Positions 14,776-17,995 of a DNA stretch of 17,995 bases are shown piece after piece. The notes under the pieces are model-generated. The model was not told where the DNA came from. It ran no database searches and saw only the letters and a program-made list of their open reading frames with translations. The position numbers and the translations under genes are program-made. The stretch comes from Desulfobacteraceae bacterium UBA2771 (GTDB taxonomy: Bacteria; Desulfobacterota; Desulfobacteria; Desulfobacterales; Desulfosarcinaceae). Within the stretch, counting starts at the first letter, position 1. Every line of letters starts with the position of its first letter. The stretch is from contig DEIP01000029.1 in the NCBI GenBank assembly GCA_002352605.1, forward strand, positions 1 to 17,995. Reading direction: 5' to 3'.

Positions 14776-15879
14776 ATGCAACAGGACAAATCCTTCGGCA
14801 AGCGTATTACCCGACTGATCGACAAAGCGGACATGACCCGAAACGAATCCCGGGCTGCATTCACCCGAATTCTACAAAACGAAACCACGCCCATGCAGCA
14901 GGGTGCTTTCCTGGCGGCCTTGCGCGCCAAAGGAGAAACCGCGCAGGAGGTGGCCGGCGCCTGGGAAGCCATCTATCAATTGGACACCACCAAGGTGACA
15001 ACCGATGACAATGACCGGTTGGTGGAAAACAGCGGTACCGGCATGGATACCTTCAAAACCTTCAACATCAGCACGGCGGCCGCCATCGTTGCGGCATCGG
15101 CCGGGGTTCGGATGGCCCGCCACGGTGCCCGCGCCATCACCTCTGTCTGCGGTACGGTCGACATGGCCGAGGCATTGGGGGTGGACGTGGAGTGTGATGC
15201 CGACCTGGTGGCCCGCAGCATCAGCGGTACCAATATCGGTCTGTTCAACGGAATGAGCCCGAAGATCCATCCCATGGCATTGGGTCGGATCCTTTCCCAG
15301 ATCCATTTCGGCTCGACCCTGAATATTGCCGCTTCCCTGGCCAACCCGGCAATGCCGCGGACCGGTATTCGGGGCGTCTACTCGCGGGAGAAAATTTTGT
15401 CGGTGATCCGAGTGATGAAAGCGATCGGCTACCGGCGGGCCCTCGTGCTTCACGGGGAGGTTGACGGCACGGACACGGGCATGGACGAAGCCTCGGTGTG
15501 CGGCACCACCTGGTGCGCCGAGTTGAACGAACAGGGCCACATCCACGAGTTCACTCTGGAGCCGTTACAGCTTGGACTATCCCCCCACGATCCAGCCGCG
15601 CTTTCCCCTGAATCGGACCTGAACAAGGAATCCAGGCGTTTCGTTGCCCTCATTCGGGGAGAGGAAAATGGAAGCGGCGCCCGCCGGCAGGCCATCGTGC
15701 TCAACACCGCACTGATTCTGAAGGTGGCCGGAAAGACCGATACCATCGCATCGGGAATGGACGCGGCGGCTGCCGCCATCGATAATGGAAACGCCTGGCG
15801 CACCCTTGAAAGCTGGGTGGCATCCCAAAACCGGAAACCGGAATCCGGGCTGGTGACGCTTCGTCGGTTACAGAACTGA
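14776..15879 (+). CDS. TrpD-like phosphoribosyltransferase, probably not tryptophan biosynthesis
   Basis: The 367-residue protein has the anthranilate phosphoribosyltransferase fold: an N-terminal helical domain (1-75) and the alpha/beta domain. PRPP-site features are kept in altered form: GTGMD (87-91) for GTGGD, FNIST (96-100) for NVST, and MDEAS (236-240), whose Asp-Glu pair binds magnesium. In TrpD the acceptor anthranilate is held by Asn in KHGNR and Arg in GIRTxFN. Here these read RHGAR (115-119) and FGSTLN (178-183), so both side chains are missing. VCGTVD replaces the usual KSGSAD. No other trp gene is present. It is the first gene after a cobalamin riboswitch and lies 26 bases before a dehydrogenase-CobT fusion, which suggests a role in cobamide assembly. 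The true acceptor base is unknown. ATG 14776 has a weak GAGGGG site 11 bases upstream. Confidence 0.85.
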   Translation: MQQDKSFGKRITRLIDKADMTRNESRAAFTRILQNETTPMQQGAFLAALRAKGETAQEVAGAWEAIYQLDTTKVTTDDNDRLVENSGTGMDTFKTFNISTAAAIVAASAGVRMARHGARAITSVCGTVDMAEALGVDVECDADLVARSISGTNIGLFNGMSPKIHPMALGRILSQIHFGSTLNIAASLANPAMPRTGIRGVYSREKILSVIRVMKAIGYRRALVLHGEVDGTDTGMDEASVCGTTWCAELNEQGHIHEFTLEPLQLGLSPHDPAALSPESDLNKESRRFVALIRGEENGSGARRQAIVLNTALILKVAGKTDTIASGMDAAAAAIDNGNAWRTLESWVASQNRKPESGLVTLRRLQN

Positions 15880-15905
15880 AAACGAACAACCAAGGAGATG
15901 CACAA

Positions 15906-17995
15906 ATGAAACTGGTGCTCACGGGATTGGGCCGGATAGAAACCCGACGGTCGGAGATGCCGGAACCTGAAACGGGCATGTCCCGGTTGAAAGTCAACTA
16001 CTGCGGAGTCTGCCGCACCGACGCCAAAATGTGGAACGAGGGACACCGGGACCTGCTGTTTCCCCGGGTGCCCGGGCATGAAATTCTGGCCGAGGACGAA
16101 AATGGCCAGGCATTCACCGTCTGGCCAGGCAGTGCATGCGGCTGCTGTCGGTACTGCACCACCGGTCGCGAAAATCTATGTGAATCAATGAAGATCATGG
16201 GCTTTCATTTCGACGGCGGGTACAGCGACCATCTGCTGGCCCCCACGGAGAGCCTGATTCCGGTACCTGCGGATATCGCCTCCCACCGGGTTTGTTTCGC
16301 CGAACCGATGGGTTGCGTGCTCAATGCCCTGGAAAAGCTCGACCTGAGACCCGCCGAGCGCGTCGTCATCTTCGGCGGGGGCACCGTCGGGCTGATCGCC
16401 GCCCTGGTGGCCAAAACCAGGGGAACGATTCCCCTGGTGATTGAAAAGAACGCGGAGAAAATCGCCAAAGCGTCTCCGTTTCTGGAAGCCGAACAAATCG
16501 CGTGTCTCCGGGAAACTACGGACAGCGATTTCGATGTGGTGGTCAATGCCTGCCCCGACACCATTGCCTTCTGCCAGTGCATAGCCAAACTGGGCAAAGG
16601 CGGCCGGTTATCTTTTTTCAGCGGATTGACCAAGAATCAGCACATCGAAACCAACCTGGCTAACCTGTTGCATTACAAAGAGGCCGCGGTTTACGGGGCA
16701 TACGGGTTGACCCGCCGGCACATGTCGGCGGCATTGGATATCATTCGGCAGCATCAGGACGCCGTCGACCTGCTGGTCGAATCGATCGTTCCGCCGGATC
16801 AGCTCTCGCGTCGCCTCCCCGATCTCCTCTCGGGTCGCGCTTTTAAAATCATTCTGGATTTTACCGGCGAGGCGAGACATTACTCGCCTGCCGGCGGGTC
16901 AGAAAAGGTCAACACGGTTGCTGCAGCCACAGAATCGATCGCTGCTGTTGCCCAAGGCCGCCTTTTCAAGAATGTCTGCAATACGCTTGCGCCGGTCTCT
17001 CCGGCCCTGCTTCCCGCAGCACGGCAGAAGATGGACAACAAGACCAAGCCTCTGGGTGCCCTGGGCCGCCTGGAGGAGCTGGCCATCCAGCTGTGCCTGA
17101 TCCAGCAGACCCTTTCCCCGCAGGTGGATCGAAAAGTCCTGTTCGTGTTTGCCGCCGACCACGGCATTACCGAGGAGGGGGTATCGGCCTTCCCGTCCGA
17201 GGTCACCGGCCAGATGGTGAACAATTTTCTCGCTGGCGGCGCGGCGATCAACGTGTTGTGCCGCCATCACGGCATCGATATGCGAATCGTGGACACAGGG
17301 GTAAATGGTGACCTCGACGCACATCCCAACTTGATCGACCGGAAAATACGCCGCGGGACACGCAATTTCGCCCTGGAGCCTGCCATGACCCGAAAAGAGT
17401 CGATTCGGGCACTTGAAGCCGGCATGGCGTGCTTCTTCGATCTCAACGCCCAGCGCCCTATCCATATCATCGGCCTGGGTGAAATGGGTATCGGCAACAC
17501 CACCTCGGCGTCGGCCATCATCTGCGCTGCCACCGGTATCACCCCGGCCCAGGCCACCGGCAGAGGTACGGGCATCGACGATGCAGGGGTGCGCCATAAA
17601 ATAAAGGTAATCCAAAAGGTGTTGGACTTTCACCGGCCGAACCCGCAAGACGGCCTGGACATCCTGTGCAAGGTGGGCGGATTCGAGATCGCCGGTATCG
17701 CCGGAGCGGCGCTGGCGGCAGCCTCCGAAGGGGTTGCCGTGGTGCTCGACGGGGTCATTTCCACGGCCGCCGGACTCATCGCCCACCTGATCCGGCCCGA
17801 GGTGGGCGGCTACCTGATCAGCGGCCACCGGTCGGTGGAGATCGCCCAGACAGCGGCTTTGGAACAGATGGGGCTGAAGCCGGTGGTCGACCTGGACATG
17901 CGGCTGGGAGAAGGCACCGGCGCCGCTCTGACCATCGACATCGTCGTTTCTGCCTGCCGGATCATGAACGAAATGGCCTCATTTGACGAGGCCGG
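15906..17995 (+). CDS. cobT: Zinc-dependent alcohol dehydrogenase fused to CobT (partial at the window end)
   Basis: The frame is continuous for 696 codons and runs off the window. Residues 1-319 are a medium-chain dehydrogenase. It has Cys36 in CGVCRTD, GHE (57-59), structural-zinc Cys78, 81, 84 and 92, and NAD(P) loop GGGTVG (157-162). After a linker of about 20 residues comes CobT (about 345 to the end), nicotinate-nucleotide-dimethylbenzimidazole phosphoribosyltransferase, which makes the alpha-ribazole phosphate of the cobamide lower ligand. CobT signatures are KPLGALGRLEELA, FAADHGITEEGVSAFPSEVT, GLGEMGIGNTT with Glu526, and RLGEGTGAA with Glu669. The two glutamates match the catalytic pair of Salmonella CobT. 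Residues 278-375 contain no Met and no GTG or TTG codon, so CobT has no obvious start of its own. AAGGAG eight bases before ATG supports the start. About 15-20 residues should be missing at the C-terminus. Confidence 0.9.
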   Translation, partial: MKLVLTGLGRIETRRSEMPEPETGMSRLKVNYCGVCRTDAKMWNEGHRDLLFPRVPGHEILAEDENGQAFTVWPGSACGCCRYCTTGRENLCESMKIMGFHFDGGYSDHLLAPTESLIPVPADIASHRVCFAEPMGCVLNALEKLDLRPAERVVIFGGGTVGLIAALVAKTRGTIPLVIEKNAEKIAKASPFLEAEQIACLRETTDSDFDVVVNACPDTIAFCQCIAKLGKGGRLSFFSGLTKNQHIETNLANLLHYKEAAVYGAYGLTRRHMSAALDIIRQHQDAVDLLVESIVPPDQLSRRLPDLLSGRAFKIILDFTGEARHYSPAGGSEKVNTVAAATESIAAVAQGRLFKNVCNTLAPVSPALLPAARQKMDNKTKPLGALGRLEELAIQLCLIQQTLSPQVDRKVLFVFAADHGITEEGVSAFPSEVTGQMVNNFLAGGAAINVLCRHHGIDMRIVDTGVNGDLDAHPNLIDRKIRRGTRNFALEPAMTRKESIRALEAGMACFFDLNAQRPIHIIGLGEMGIGNTTSASAIICAATGITPAQATGRGTGIDDAGVRHKIKVIQKVLDFHRPNPQDGLDILCKVGGFEIAGIAGAALAAASEGVAVVLDGVISTAAGLIAHLIRPEVGGYLISGHRSVEIAQTAALEQMGLKPVVDLDMRLGEGTGAALTIDIVVSACRIMNEMASFDEA

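Noticed and set aside
16899..17828. 309-codon open frame antisense to the CobT domain
   Set aside because: This is a GC-rich shadow frame. The sense strand carries unmistakable CobT motifs throughout.
1..17995. CRISPR arrays, tRNA or rRNA genes, integrases and phage genes
   Set aside because: I looked for regular direct repeats, cloverleaf-like segments and recombinase motifs and saw none.

Overview
The window reads as a chromosomal piece of an anaerobic, Gram-negative, GC-rich bacterium, most likely a sulfate-reducing Desulfobacterota member of the Desulfosarcina/Desulfobacter kind. This is inferred from the Rnf complex in the order C-D-G-E-A-B, a two-subunit ADP-forming acyl-CoA synthetase, a CoA-disulfide-reductase-like flavoprotein and cobamide genes. 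No rRNA, tRNA, CRISPR array, transposase or phage gene is visible.

Layout. Bases 1-686 hold no convincing gene but contain a 187-bp nested palindrome (21-207). A short-chain dehydrogenase (687-1472, +) converges on an ADP-forming acyl-CoA synthetase pair (beta 1515-2180, alpha 2259-3653, both -). A divergent promoter region leads to panC (4002-4850, +) and then to six tightly packed Rnf genes (4977-10406, +): rnfC, D, G, E, A, B. Rnf couples ferredoxin:NAD oxidoreduction to an ion gradient. After it come a two-domain universal stress protein (10533-11480) and an FAD/NAD-dependent disulfide oxidoreductase (11638-12996). The latter's stop codon lies inside a second copy of the palindromic repeat family (about 12994-13113). 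A strong terminator follows, then a small exported protein on the minus strand (13254-13601) and a divergent double-ACT-domain protein (13754-14209).

The most interesting part is 14313-17995. A clear promoter sits directly upstream of a cobalamin riboswitch (about 14348-14565) and a nested terminator hairpin. The riboswitch leader precedes two genes. The first is a divergent anthranilate-phosphoribosyltransferase (TrpD) paralogue that lacks the usual acceptor-binding residues. The second is one continuous reading frame joining a zinc-dependent medium-chain alcohol dehydrogenase to CobT, the enzyme that activates the cobamide lower-ligand base. The frame runs off the window end. No ATG, GTG or TTG codon lies in frame around the junction, so CobT cannot easily be made separately. 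B12 control of all three activities suggests that the TrpD-like protein and the dehydrogenase serve cobamide assembly, either in lower-ligand supply or activation or in making the aminopropanol linker. That role is inference.
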